The notes under the pieces: generated by a model
Databases searched by the model: none
The model's input: only the letters and a program-made list of their open reading frames with translations
Told to the model about the DNA's origin: nothing
Program-made: the position numbers and the translations under genes
DNA from: CADEED01 sp035525785
Lineage (GTDB): Bacteria; Pseudomonadota; Gammaproteobacteria; Steroidobacterales; Steroidobacteraceae
Length of the DNA: 55,456 nt
Assembly: GCA_035525785.1 (NCBI GenBank)
Contig: DATLDQ010000171.1
Span: 1-55,456 of the forward strand
Direction of reading: 5' to 3'
Part shown: piece after piece, positions 1 through 8,023 of the stretch
How positions within the stretch are numbered: position 1 is the first letter of the stretch
Layout of the letters: each line of letters begins with the position of its first letter

Positions 1-34
1 GCCGCCGTCCCGGCAATGCTCAACCCTCGAATCT

Positions 35-75
35 CAGGCGGACAGCCCGCCTGCAGATGTTCTCGCCACATCTGC
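35..75. repeat. Two back-to-back hairpins in the left-edge non-coding stretch
   Basis: The first 344 bases hold no gene I can support; the open frames there have no family resemblance. Two perfect inverted repeats lie side by side: CAGGCGG (35-41) with CCGCCTG (47-53), and GCAGATGT (53-60) with ACATCTGC (68-75). Neither is followed by a T run, so a rho-independent terminator is not shown. They could be a palindromic repeat element or mRNA 3' structure of a gene left of the window. Confidence 0.4.
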
Positions 76-344
76 GAAAGCTGCATCTCTTTCGCCTCCC
101 CTGACGGCATTTGCGGCCGAAAATACCCGAATTTGTTGCGAACGTCCCTGAAATTTCACGCAGCGTTCGCGGGTCTCCTCTGACAAACGCGATCGCCGAA
201 GTTGCCGCGAGCGTCGCAATCTGCCAACACCCGCGCTCGCTTGCAGTGTCGCCGGGCTTTAAGTGTCTGATTGGACGGACACCCGCGGTCAGGCCGGAGC
301 GTTGCGAGTACGCCATCCAAGAGACAAACACGGAGTCCCGAACC

Positions 345-818
345 ATGCTGCACCTGATCAGGATCAATGAGCGCGTCGGCCGAGGTCTCGACCACTTGCG
401 GTCACCGTTGCTGCTGCTGACACGTGTCTGGGTGAGCTGGCAGTTCCTCAAATCCGGTTGGCTCAAGGTCACGCAATGGGACAGCACGGTCGAACTGTTC
501 GCCAGCGAATATCACGTGCCCGTGCTGCCACCGACCCTGGCCGCAGTCACGGGCAGCTTCGGCGAGCTGTTCTTCTCCGCCCTGCTCGTGCTCGGACTCT
601 TCTCGCGCGTCGGCGCCCTCGGTTTGTTCGCCGTGAACCTCATGGCGGTCGTGTCGTACTGGCACGTGTTAGGCCAGGAAGGATTCGAAGCAGCCCTCGC
701 CCAGCACGTGCTCTGGGGCTTCATGTTGCTGGTGCTGGCGGTGTCGGGCCCTGGCGCGATCTCGCTCGACCACCTGCTCCAGCGGCGCGCCGGCAATCGC
801 GACGCGCTAACTAACTGA
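345..818 (+). CDS. DoxX family inner-membrane protein
   Basis: This 157-residue protein resembles the DoxX/DoxD-like family of small four-helix inner-membrane proteins. After a short polar start it has a first helix around LLLLTRVWVSWQFLKSGWLK, then hydrophobic stretches near residues 65-85, 88-108 and 115-138, and ends in a polar tail. The first-helix pattern W-x-FLKSGWLK and the helix spacing are typical of DoxX. The frame is open further upstream to 111, but the ATG at 345 has a GGAG ten bases upstream and gives the normal family length, so I start there. Family members are linked to quinone or thiosulfate redox chemistry and stress responses, but the role is often unknown; here nothing in the neighbourhood fixes it. 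It stands alone, followed by a plus-strand regulator 71 bases on. Confidence 0.8.
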   Translation: MLHLIRINERVGRGLDHLRSPLLLLTRVWVSWQFLKSGWLKVTQWDSTVELFASEYHVPVLPPTLAAVTGSFGELFFSALLVLGLFSRVGALGLFAVNLMAVVSYWHVLGQEGFEAALAQHVLWGFMLLVLAVSGPGAISLDHLLQRRAGNRDALTN

Positions 819-877
819 ATTGCCAGCACCTGCCGCCGCGGTGATGTTCCGGGTGCGGCGCCGACTCAACCCTCGCC

Positions 878-883
878 TATACT
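878..883 (+). promoter_or_regulatory. Candidate -10 box placing a leaderless start for the GAF-Fis gene
   Basis: TATACT lies six bases before the ATG at 890, so transcription would begin at or within a base or two of the start codon. No Shine-Dalgarno sequence is visible and no convincing -35 box is seen 16-18 bases upstream. A leaderless mRNA is the simplest reading, but it rests on one hexamer. Confidence 0.35.
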
Positions 884-889
884 CGCGCG

Positions 890-1687
890 ATGGGAGAAGC
901 GGGCGCGAATCACGAAGTACGCAGCCTCGCGGCGCGCATCGTCGCGGCGCCAGGCGAAGCATTGTTCCCGGCGATGGCCCAGTACCTCGCCGCGATGCTG
1001 CAGGCCAACGAGGTGCTGATCGGCGAAGCGCCCGATGGACTGGGTGCGCGCACGCTCGGCGTCTGCGTCAATGGCGCCGCACAGCCTAACTACACGTTCG
1101 CGCTGGCGGGCACGCCCTGTGAGGCGCTGCTGCGGCCGGTGCTCGCCGACGAAGGCGTCGCCACTGAATCCGCGGGCGACGGCGCAGCGCCCCCCTCCGG
1201 CCCGGACTCCGGCTACTTCGGCCTCGCGCTGCACGCGACCGACGGCAGCGCTATCGGCTTCGTCTGCGCGCGCTCGGACCAATCACTGAACCTTTCAGAG
1301 AATCAGCACTGCCTGGTGGAGATCGTCGCGGTGCTGCTCGGCACCGAGCTGCAGTTGCTGCGCGCCGAGCGGGAGCGCGGCTCTCTCGACGCGCAATTGC
1401 ACCGTCTCCGCGGCCAACTCGAATCGATGGAACGAGGTGAAGTGGCCGGCGCCGCCACCGGCACGCATCGCCTGCCCTCGTTCGCGGTGGCACCCATCGA
1501 TCTCGATGACAACGAGGCGACCGGGTTGCACCACGTGCAGCGTGAACACATCCTGCGCGTGCTGAACGCCACGCGCTGGGTCATCGAAGGGAACTCCGGC
1601 GCCGCGCTCAAGCTCGGCATGAAACCGGCGACACTGCGACACCGCATGAAGAAGCTGGGAATCGCTCGGCTGCGTCAGCAGCCGTGA
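890..1687 (+). CDS. GAF-domain regulator with Fis-type helix-turn-helix, no AAA+ domain
   Basis: The 265-residue protein has an N-terminal sensory region (about residues 10-160) with GAF-like layout, a coiled stretch around residues 155-178 (LLRAERERGSLDAQLHRLRG), and a C-terminal Fis-type helix-turn-helix (about 215-262). The end, with GAALKLGMKPATLRHRMKKL, closely matches the DNA-recognition end of the sigma54 activators FhlA and NorR. The central AAA+ ATPase that those activators use to open sigma54 promoters is absent, so this is either a simple DNA-binding regulator or a degenerate activator. Its ligand is unknown. The gene ends one base before the convergent stop of the VOC gene. The start has no Shine-Dalgarno and sits just behind a -10-like box. 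Confidence 0.7.
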   Translation: MGEAGANHEVRSLAARIVAAPGEALFPAMAQYLAAMLQANEVLIGEAPDGLGARTLGVCVNGAAQPNYTFALAGTPCEALLRPVLADEGVATESAGDGAAPPSGPDSGYFGLALHATDGSAIGFVCARSDQSLNLSENQHCLVEIVAVLLGTELQLLRAERERGSLDAQLHRLRGQLESMERGEVAGAATGTHRLPSFAVAPIDLDDNEATGLHHVQREHILRVLNATRWVIEGNSGAALKLGMKPATLRHRMKKLGIARLRQQP

Positions 1688-1688
1688 G

Positions 1689-2075
1689 CTAGCGGCCGGG
1701 CGGCGGCTCCCAGAGCTCGACCTTGTTGCCATCGGGGTCGACGACCCAGCCGAACTTGCCGAATTCCGATTCGTCGACCTTGTCCATGACCTGGCAGCCT
1801 TCGGCGCGCAATGCAGCCACCAGCGCGTGCACGTCGGCCACGCGATAGTTGACCATGAAGTTGGCCTGGCCCGGCGCGAAGTAGTTGGACGAGCCTTCGA
1901 ACACGCTCCAGACCGTGGTGCCGACACCTTCGGGGTTCCCATCCGACTTCCACGAAAAAGCCACGCCGCCCCATTCCTCGATGTCGATGCCGAGGTGCTT
2001 GCGGTACCACTCGCGCAGACGCGCGGGGTCGCTTGATTTGAAGAATATTCCGCCGATGCCGGTGACGCGTTTCAT
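1689..2075 (-). CDS. VOC superfamily (glyoxalase/dioxygenase-like) protein
   Basis: A 128-residue single-unit vicinal oxygen chelate protein with the beta-alpha-beta-beta-beta module repeated twice: it starts MKRVTGIGGIFFKSSDPARL and finishes with the family signature DPDGNKVELWEP. Members are lactoylglutathione lyases, extradiol dioxygenases or fosfomycin/bleomycin resistance proteins. The final Glu metal ligand (VELWEP) is present, but the usual first-strand His is not obvious in GGIFFKSSD, so a metal-independent or binding role is possible. The substrate cannot be told from the sequence. It is convergent with the GAF-Fis gene and is followed upstream, in the same direction, by the GFA gene 31 bases away, so the two may be co-transcribed. 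Confidence 0.8.
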   Translation of the reverse strand: MKRVTGIGGIFFKSSDPARLREWYRKHLGIDIEEWGGVAFSWKSDGNPEGVGTTVWSVFEGSSNYFAPGQANFMVNYRVADVHALVAALRAEGCQVMDKVDESEFGKFGWVVDPDGNKVELWEPPPGR

Positions 2076-2106
2076 GGGGTGACGCTATGCGGGCGCGCGG
2101 CGACTG

Positions 2107-2511
2107 TCAAAGGTGCCGCGTTTCCTTCGGCGGCTCCCACCAGGCGTTGTCGCGGCCATTGGCATACCGCACCGGTACCTCCGCGAGCACCGTGGGGTCG
2201 ACGTCATCGAGGCTCGCGAGCTTGATCGAGACGTAGTGGCCGCCGATCTGCTCGACGTAACCGCGTTCGAAGCTGCGCACGCCGCAGGTCTTGCAGAACA
2301 GGTGGTGCCCCACCTTCGAACCGAACTGGTAGTCCGACAACGCTTCCGCGCCGGAGATCAGCCGGAAATCCTCGGGCTTGATGATGGCGTTCCAGTTGCG
2401 CGTCTTGGTGCAGATCGAGCAGTTGCACTTACCGGTGCCCTGCGTGAAATCGATGTCCGCCTCGAACTTGACCGCGCCGCAGTGGCAGCTGCCGTGATAC
2501 GTCTGCTTCAT
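2107..2511 (-). CDS. GFA family zinc protein (glutathione-dependent formaldehyde-activating enzyme-like)
   Basis: This 134-residue protein carries all zinc-site cysteines of the GFA fold: SCHCGAVKFEA near the N-terminus, then CNCSICTK, then CKTCGVRSF. The family is named after Gfa, which speeds the joining of glutathione and formaldehyde, but most members have unknown substrates. I start at the second in-frame ATG (2511) because GGAG sits six bases before it; an ATG four codons further upstream (2523) is possible. It lies 31 bases upstream of the VOC gene on the same strand, a pairing that could handle glutathione-linked aldehydes (inference). Confidence 0.85.
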   Translation of the reverse strand: MKQTYHGSCHCGAVKFEADIDFTQGTGKCNCSICTKTRNWNAIIKPEDFRLISGAEALSDYQFGSKVGHHLFCKTCGVRSFERGYVEQIGGHYVSIKLASLDDVDPTVLAEVPVRYANGRDNAWWEPPKETRHL

Positions 2512-2826
2512 TCGTGACTCCATGTCATATGCGAGGGCTAATCAGGCGTCGCGGCGCGGCGATTCAAGAAGCGCGCCGGGGCGCGACGCGCGAAGCCGGT
2601 CGGCGCGCGCGCGCATCGCGCAGGCGCGGGCGGCTGCTGGCACGCAGGCCGCGCGGCGTCGACGCACACATCGCGCCCGCACGAAAGCGGACCACACCCG
2701 TGACCAGGGGCCGGCGAGACGCGGGCCGCGAACCGGTGGGATGTTCACCCCGGAACCGGCAGGGGGCGGTGCTTTGGTTGAGTGCGGTTGTCATATCTTC
2801 CCCGGAAATTTCCTTCTGTGGTTTCT
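2512..2826. other. 315-base stretch without a supportable gene
   Basis: This very GC-rich interval lies upstream of the GFA gene and downstream of the GGDEF/EAL gene. A minus-strand frame from 2794 to 2564 would give a 76-residue Arg/Ala-rich peptide starting MTTALNQSTAPC, with a GGGGAAG that could act as a ribosome binding site. Its composition is what random GC-rich sequence gives, and I recognise no family, so I do not call it a gene. Confidence 0.4.
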
Positions 2827-5205
2827 TCAGGCAGCGACGCCCAGTCTGGCGGGTCGCGCGATCACGAAGCCCTGTACGTAGTCCACGCCAATCTTGCGGG
2901 CGGCTTCGAGCGCGGCGGCGTCTTCCACCTGCTCGGCGATGATCTTGAAGTTCAGCGTGCGCGCCAGCTTGATCATGGCGGTGACCATGGTCTGACTGAC
3001 CGAATCGCGCGCGAGATTGCGCATGAACGAGCCGTCGAGCTTCAGATAGTCGAGCGGCAGCGACTTCAGGCTCGAGAACGAACCCACGCCCGAGCCGAAA
3101 TCGTCGATGGTGAACTTGCAGCCCATGCCGTGCAGCACGCCGACGAACCGGCGCGCCTGCTCGAGGTTGCCGACGACGGCGCTCTCGGCGATCTCGAAAC
3201 ACACCTGGTCGGGATTGACCCCCGTCTGGTCGAGGCACTCGACCACGAACTCGAGGAACAGAGGGTCGCCAAGCGTCTGCCCCGAGATGTTGATGGCTAC
3301 GCTGCGCTCGCGCGCGAGCTGGAACGCGTTGCGCGCCAGCGCGCCGAGCGTCGTGTGCACCACCCAGCGGTCCACCGACGCCATGAGGCGGTAGCGCTCA
3401 GCCGCCACCACGAATTCTCCCGGCGGGATTTCATTGCCGTTCTCGTCGAGCATGCGCAGCAGCACTTCCATCGAGGGGCCGTCGGTGTCGCCGCCGTACG
3501 CCGCGACGATGGGTTGGTAATACAGCGCGAAGCGTTCTTCCTTGAGCGCGACCTGCAGCTTCTGCAGCCACTGGATCTCGCCGCTGCTGCGTGCCAGCGC
3601 CTCGTCGCGCGCCGAATAGACGGCCACGCGGCCCGCGCCTTCCTTCTTCGCGACGTAGCAGGCGGAGTCGGCCGCGGCGAGCAGCTGCTCCACCGAACCG
3701 GCTTCGCGACCGATCTCGATGAGACCGATGGACACGCCGATGTTGAACACGCGGTCGTGCCACACGAAGCGGTAGGCCGCGATGGAGCGGCAGACGTCAT
3801 CGGCGATCTGCCGCGCCTTGTCGAGCGGGCAGCCCACGAGCAGCATGCCGAATTCGTCGCCGCCGAGGCGGGACACGGTGTCGGAATCGCGCACGGCTTC
3901 GCGCAGGAGCTTCGCGACCTCGCGCAGCATCGAATCGCCCGCGAGATGCCCGCTGGTGTCGTTGACCATCTTGAAGCGGTCGAGGTCGAGGTAGCACAAC
4001 ATGTGCGTGGCCTCGCCGCGATGCGCCGACTCGGCGGCCTCGGCCATGCGGCGCTCGAACTCGCGGCGGTTCACGAGGCCGGTGAGCGCATCGTGCGTAG
4101 CCTGGTATGACATCTGGCGGTGCAGGCCGCGCAGCTCGGTGACGTCGTGCAGCAGTATCACCGCGCCAACGAGCTCGCCCATGTCATCGCGCAACGGCGA
4201 TGCCGCCAGTTCGATGGCGCGTTCCTCCCCCGAGTCCTTGCCGATGAGCACGGCGCGCCGGCTCAACGCATGTGAATTGCCGCCGCCCGCGACCGCTTCG
4301 CGCACCGGGTCGGTGAGCAGCTTGCGATCGTTCGGGTCGACGAGGCCGACCACTTCCTCGAGCGGGCGGCCGGCCACCTGCTGCCTCTCGACCCCGAGCA
4401 TCTTCTCCGCGGCGGGGTTCAGATAGACGAGGTGACCGTCCGCGTCAGTGGTGACGACGGCCTCCGCCAGCGACTGCATGGCGAGCACCTGCAATGGCGG
4501 CGGCGCGGGTGGCGGCGGCGGCAACGGCGGAGCCACGAGCGCCGCGCGCTTCGTTGCTTCCTTCTCGTCGATCCGCGCGGTGGCCAGCGCGCGCAGCTTC
4601 TTCGTCGGGATGACTTCGACGCCCGTGACCAGCAGCGCGGGCGCACCCTCGAAGTCGATGATCGCAGTAGTTAGTTCGAGGAGGCTGACCTGGCCTTGCA
4701 GGCCGACCATCTCCACCTCGAAGCGTTCGGCGCCGTTCACGCCGCCGAGGCGGCGACGCAGGTTGTCCGCGACCAGGTCCGCGTACTCGGGCGCGACCAG
4801 GTCGGAGAGCTTGCGGTCGATGAGGTCCACGCGGTCGGCGCCGACGAAGCTCGCGAACTGGCTGTTCGCGTAGAGGATCACGTCGCGATGCACGAGCACC
4901 GCTTCGTGGATGCGCTCACCCAGTTCGGTGAAGAGTTTGGGGCCGGCGCGTTCGCGGCCCGTTGTGCGCGCGGCGCGCAGCAACAGCTGGTTGACCGAGA
5001 CGCCGATCGCCTGCAGGTCGAGCTGGCTTTCGTGATCCGGATCCATCTCGATGCGCTGCGGCAAGCGTTCGCCGCTCACCGCGCGCTGGACCGACAACGA
5101 CAACTCGGAGACCGCCCGCAGATCGCGCCGCTGAAACAGGTACAGCACGAACAGCAGCGTCGCCACGAGTGCGAGCAGCACGCAGATCAGCCCAAGGATC
5201 GACAT
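2827..5205 (-). CDS. Membrane-anchored PAS-GGDEF-EAL cyclic-di-GMP enzyme
   Basis: The 792-residue protein has one N-terminal membrane helix (residues 3-24), a PAS-like sensor (about 95-200), a proline linker (226-237), a second PAS (about 240-355), GGDEF (about 368-530) and EAL (about 545-790). The GGDEF site is intact (RLGGDEFG, 446-453) and is preceded by an RxxD inhibitory site (RDSD, 439-442), so diguanylate cyclase activity with product inhibition is likely. In the EAL domain the motif reads EVL (580-582), but the other catalytic residues are present: N639, E671/E674 (FEIAE), D701-D702 (IDDFGSG), K722 and E758 (IAEQVED), so phosphodiesterase activity is plausible. It would control cyclic-di-GMP at the inner membrane. 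It stands alone, divergent from the methyltransferase gene. Confidence 0.92.
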   Translation of the reverse strand: MSILGLICVLLALVATLLFVLYLFQRRDLRAVSELSLSVQRAVSGERLPQRIEMDPDHESQLDLQAIGVSVNQLLLRAARTTGRERAGPKLFTELGERIHEAVLVHRDVILYANSQFASFVGADRVDLIDRKLSDLVAPEYADLVADNLRRRLGGVNGAERFEVEMVGLQGQVSLLELTTAIIDFEGAPALLVTGVEVIPTKKLRALATARIDEKEATKRAALVAPPLPPPPPAPPPLQVLAMQSLAEAVVTTDADGHLVYLNPAAEKMLGVERQQVAGRPLEEVVGLVDPNDRKLLTDPVREAVAGGGNSHALSRRAVLIGKDSGEERAIELAASPLRDDMGELVGAVILLHDVTELRGLHRQMSYQATHDALTGLVNRREFERRMAEAAESAHRGEATHMLCYLDLDRFKMVNDTSGHLAGDSMLREVAKLLREAVRDSDTVSRLGGDEFGMLLVGCPLDKARQIADDVCRSIAAYRFVWHDRVFNIGVSIGLIEIGREAGSVEQLLAAADSACYVAKKEGAGRVAVYSARDEALARSSGEIQWLQKLQVALKEERFALYYQPIVAAYGGDTDGPSMEVLLRMLDENGNEIPPGEFVVAAERYRLMASVDRWVVHTTLGALARNAFQLARERSVAINISGQTLGDPLFLEFVVECLDQTGVNPDQVCFEIAESAVVGNLEQARRFVGVLHGMGCKFTIDDFGSGVGSFSSLKSLPLDYLKLDGSFMRNLARDSVSQTMVTAMIKLARTLNFKIIAEQVEDAAALEAARKIGVDYVQGFVIARPARLGVAA

Positions 5206-5421
5206 TAAAACCAGTTATCCCCAACTTTATTAGTGCGTCTTTTTTTCGAAGCATCCCTGCTCCAAACGCAGAATAGCCGAGCGAAGTCAGCCTCTCATTG
5301 GACATTAACCATAAAGATAAGCGATGTGCTGACCAGTTCCGCGCCGAAACGAAGCCCTTTGCGCTAGCGGATTCGGGCAGAATAAGTAGCATCCCATTCG
5401 ATTCATCTCCGAGGATTACCC

Positions 5422-6072
5422 ATGCAGACCGAGTTCGCGCGCGGCCAGATGATCACGCAGCAGGTGCGCGCGTGGGACGTGCTCGATCTACGTGTGCTGG
5501 ACGCAATGCGCCGCACGCCGCGCGAGTTCTTCGTGCCCGAGAAATACGCGGGCCTGGCTTTCGCCGATGCCGAGATTCCGTTGGGAGATGGGCAGCACAT
5601 GCTCGCACCCAAGGTTGTCGGACGCCTCCTTCAGGCGCTGGAAGCCGCGCCGGGCATGCGGGCGCTGGTCGTGGGTTGCGGCACCGGTTTCGTACCCGCC
5701 TGCCTCTCGGCGATGGGCGCCAGCGTCCGCGCAATCGAGATCAGCGATGCGCTCGCCGCCGCCGCGCGCCACAACCTCAAGCGCGCCGGGTTCGGCCAGG
5801 TCGAAGTGGTCACGGGTGACACTTACCACTTGGACCTCGGCAACGACTATGCGCTCATTGCGGTATGTGGATCGCTGCCCCTGTACGACGAACTCTTCGC
5901 CCGCGCGTTGGCTGTGGGTGGCAAGCTTTTCGTGGTGGTTGGAGACACTCAACTCCAGGAAGCGCTGCTGGTCACGCGCACGGGGGAGTCGACGTGGAGC
6001 AGCACGGGTCTGTTCGAAACGGCGATCGACCCGCTGCACAACGCCAAGCGCCCCGAACCGTTCAGCTTCTGA
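5422..6072 (+). CDS. Protein-L-isoaspartate O-methyltransferase-like SAM methyltransferase
   Basis: The 216-residue protein has the Pcm-type layout: an N-terminal QMITQQVRAWDVLDLRVLDA helix region, the VPEKYAGLAFADAEIPLGDG segment that matches the Pcm substrate-binding loop, and a class I SAM motif (LVVGCGTGFVPA, residues 82-93) with acidic EIS after the second strand. True Pcm repairs L-isoaspartyl residues. Here the loop reads LGDGQHMLAP rather than the usual GHGQTISQP, and the C-terminus is short of the canonical fold, so it may be a paralogue with another target. An excellent GAGGA lies before the ATG. The rhodanese gene follows after six bases and tolC after that, an arrangement I associate with gammaproteobacteria. 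A gene symbol is withheld because of the loop differences. Confidence 0.8.
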   Translation: MQTEFARGQMITQQVRAWDVLDLRVLDAMRRTPREFFVPEKYAGLAFADAEIPLGDGQHMLAPKVVGRLLQALEAAPGMRALVVGCGTGFVPACLSAMGASVRAIEISDALAAAARHNLKRAGFGQVEVVTGDTYHLDLGNDYALIAVCGSLPLYDELFARALAVGGKLFVVVGDTQLQEALLVTRTGESTWSSTGLFETAIDPLHNAKRPEPFSF

Positions 6073-6078
6073 GCTCCC

Positions 6079-6399
6079 ATGGTGCGTGAGATTTCGGCTC
6101 CCGAGCTCAAGGCGAAGCGTGACCGCGGCGAGCAGCCTCTCGTCCTCGACGTGCGTGAGGAATGGGAGCTGCAACTTGCGAGCATCCCTGACGTCCTACA
6201 TGTGCCCATGAACCAGGTGCCCACGAAAGTGTCGGAGTTGTCCCGCGAGGCGGAAACGATCGTTCTGTGCCACGCGGGTGCCCGTTCTTTGCGTGTCGCT
6301 CATTTTCTTGCGGACCAAGGGTTTACGAACGTCGCCAATCTCACCGGGGGCATCGCTGCCTGGAGTGAGCTGGTGGATGCAACCGTTCCGCGCTACTGA
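6079..6399 (+). CDS. Single-domain rhodanese (sulfurtransferase)
   Basis: This 106-residue protein is a complete single rhodanese domain. The catalytic loop is CHAGARS with the nucleophile Cys64, preceded by VLDVREEWE (the conserved D-R-E salt-bridge motif) and followed by NLTGGIAAWS, a hallmark of the fold. It would carry a persulfide and move sulfur to a thiol or cyanide acceptor; the physiological acceptor is unknown. There is no signal peptide, so it is cytoplasmic. It lies six bases after the methyltransferase gene and probably shares its transcript, while tolC has its own promoter-like sequence in the 87-base gap that follows. Confidence 0.9.
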   Translation: MVREISAPELKAKRDRGEQPLVLDVREEWELQLASIPDVLHVPMNQVPTKVSELSREAETIVLCHAGARSLRVAHFLADQGFTNVANLTGGIAAWSELVDATVPRY

Positions 6400-6425
6400 C
6401 TCGTCTAAGTTGCTCGATCAGACCA

Positions 6426-6456
6426 TTGCCTTTGGCCCCGTGGCAGGTGATATAGT
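6426..6456 (+). promoter_or_regulatory. Possible tolC promoter
   Basis: TATAGT at 6451-6456 is a good -10 hexamer and TTGCCT at 6426-6431 a fair -35, but they are 19 bases apart, longer than ideal. A purine-rich AAGAGGA ribosome binding site follows and the tolC ATG is at 6487. This would let tolC be transcribed apart from the two genes before it. Confidence 0.35.
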
Positions 6457-6486
6457 GAACTACAACACTAAAGAGGATTCTTATTA

Positions 6487-7965
6487 ATGCGCCGTTTACT
6501 CGCCCTGGGTGTGGGCTGCCTGATTTCCGCCTCCGCATACAGTGAAGACCTGCTGACCATCTTCGATCAGGCCGTGGTCAACGACCCTTTGGTTCGTGAA
6601 GCAGAATTCACCCGCAAAGCCACGCGCGAAGCGCGTCCGCAGGCTTGGGCCGACTACCTGCCGCAGATCGGGGGCACGTACACCAAGGGCCGGACCGAGG
6701 GCAATCGCACCGATACCGGTTCGCAGCTCATCGAGGATCCCACGGATCCGGCGCCGGAAGGCTCGCGCCGCCTGATCCTTCAGCAGCTCGACAGCACGCG
6801 TACTTTCGAGCCGGATTCAGAGAGCTGGGGCCTGCAGCTGCGTCAGACCGTATTCAACTGGGCGCGTCTGGTGAACCTGCGCGCGGCCAGCAAGATCGCG
6901 GCGCAAGCCGACGCCGACTACGCGGTTGCCCAGCAGGACCTCGCCATTCGCGTGGCATCGCGCTACTTCGACGTGCTCGCCGCGCAGGACCTCGTCGAGG
7001 CGCGCCAGGCATCCGTCGAGGCCATCTCGCGCCAGCTCGAGCAGGCCGACAAGCGTTTCGAGGTGGGCCTGATCGCCATCACCGACGTGCAGGAAGCTCG
7101 CGCCGCGCGCGATACGGCCTCCGCCGATCTCATCGCGTCCAAGCGTCAGCTCGCCACTGCGCAGGAACTGCTGCGCGAGATCACGGACATGCAGTACGCC
7201 GTGCTCGCCACGCCGCGCGGCACCATGCCGCTGGCCATTCCGGAACCGGCCGATCCACAGAAGTGGGTGGAAGCTTCGATGGAGCAGAACCCGGCACTGA
7301 CTTCCACGCGCCTCGGTGCCGACATCGCGCGCGATGACGTACGCATCCAGTTCGGCGGCCACCTTCCCACCGTCGACCTGGTGCTGGGCAAATCGCACAG
7401 TGAAAGCGATGACATCGAGCAGTTCTCCCCGGTGCCCGGTCGCTTCGACGGCGGATCGGCGCTGTCCGCCAGCGAACAGGACACCGACAAGTCCATATCG
7501 CTGCAGGTGACGGTACCGATCTGGTCGAGCGGCGGTACCCAGTCGCGCGTGCGTCAGTCGTCGTACCGCTGGCAGGCGGCGCGGCAGCGTCTCGAGCGCG
7601 TGTCGCGCGAGACCGAGCGCACGTCGCGCGACGCCTATCTCGGCGTGGTGTCGGAGATGTCGCGCGTGCAGGCGCTCAAGCAGGCGCTCGAGTCTTCAGC
7701 CACCGCATTGCGGGCCACCGAAGCCGGCTATGACGTGGGCACCCGCACCGCCGTCGACGTGCTGGCCGCGCGCCAGCAGCTCGTGCTCGCGCAGACCAAC
7801 TATGCGCGCAGCCGCTACGACTACATGCTTAACGTGATGCGACTGAAGCAGTCCGCCGGCATCCTCGACCGCAAGGCGCTGGAAGAGATCAATACCTGGC
7901 TCGAGACGCCGCCGCCGCCGCAGAACCCCCCGCAGGTGACGCCGGGCACGCCGCCGGCGCAGTAG
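6487..7965 (+). CDS. tolC: TolC family outer-membrane efflux/secretion channel
   Basis: The 492-residue precursor begins with a Sec signal peptide (MRRLLALGVGCLISASAYS, cut near residue 19) and continues EDLLTIFDQAVVNDPLVREA, the standard start of TolC-type type I secretion outer-membrane proteins. It has the two-fold repeat of helical hairpins: the Y-x-V-AQQDLAIRVASRYFDVL segment in the first half is echoed by RETERTSRDAYLGVVSEM in the second, and DVLAARQQLVLAQTNYARSR ends the second repeat. The trimer would form the outer-membrane barrel and periplasmic tunnel shared by RND/ABC efflux pumps and type I secretion. The tail after the last helix is proline-rich. AAGAGGA serves as ribosome binding site. 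A strong terminator follows directly. Confidence 0.95.
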   Translation: MRRLLALGVGCLISASAYSEDLLTIFDQAVVNDPLVREAEFTRKATREARPQAWADYLPQIGGTYTKGRTEGNRTDTGSQLIEDPTDPAPEGSRRLILQQLDSTRTFEPDSESWGLQLRQTVFNWARLVNLRAASKIAAQADADYAVAQQDLAIRVASRYFDVLAAQDLVEARQASVEAISRQLEQADKRFEVGLIAITDVQEARAARDTASADLIASKRQLATAQELLREITDMQYAVLATPRGTMPLAIPEPADPQKWVEASMEQNPALTSTRLGADIARDDVRIQFGGHLPTVDLVLGKSHSESDDIEQFSPVPGRFDGGSALSASEQDTDKSISLQVTVPIWSSGGTQSRVRQSSYRWQAARQRLERVSRETERTSRDAYLGVVSEMSRVQALKQALESSATALRATEAGYDVGTRTAVDVLAARQQLVLAQTNYARSRYDYMLNVMRLKQSAGILDRKALEEINTWLETPPPPQNPPQVTPGTPPAQ

Positions 7966-7988
7966 ACGCGTCGATGAAATGTTGAAGA

Positions 7989-8017
7989 AACGCCGGCCTC
8001 GCGCCGGCGTTTTTTTT
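7989..8017 (+). terminator. Rho-independent terminator of tolC
   Basis: AACGCCGGC (7989-7997) pairs perfectly with GCCGGCGTT (8003-8011) around the loop CTCGC, followed by an unbroken run of eight T (8010-8017). It sits between tolC and the convergent waaA. Read from the other strand the same stem is followed only by a weak pyrimidine stretch, so termination of waaA is possible but less certain. Confidence 0.93.
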
Positions 8018-8023
8018 GTGCGC

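Noticed and set aside
2564..2794. 76-residue minus-strand small gene starting MTTALNQSTAPC
   Set aside because: It has a ribosome-binding-site-like GGGGAAG, but the rest is Arg/Ala-rich like random GC-rich sequence and no family is recognised.
2782..4110. 442-codon plus-strand open frame opposite the GGDEF/EAL gene
   Set aside because: It is an antisense shadow created by high GC; its His/Arg/Ala-rich product has no domain, while the minus strand shows complete GGDEF and EAL motifs.
5422..6072. Naming the methyltransferase pcm
   Set aside because: The substrate loop differs from true Pcm (LGDGQHMLAP instead of GHGQTISQP), so isoaspartate repair is not certain.
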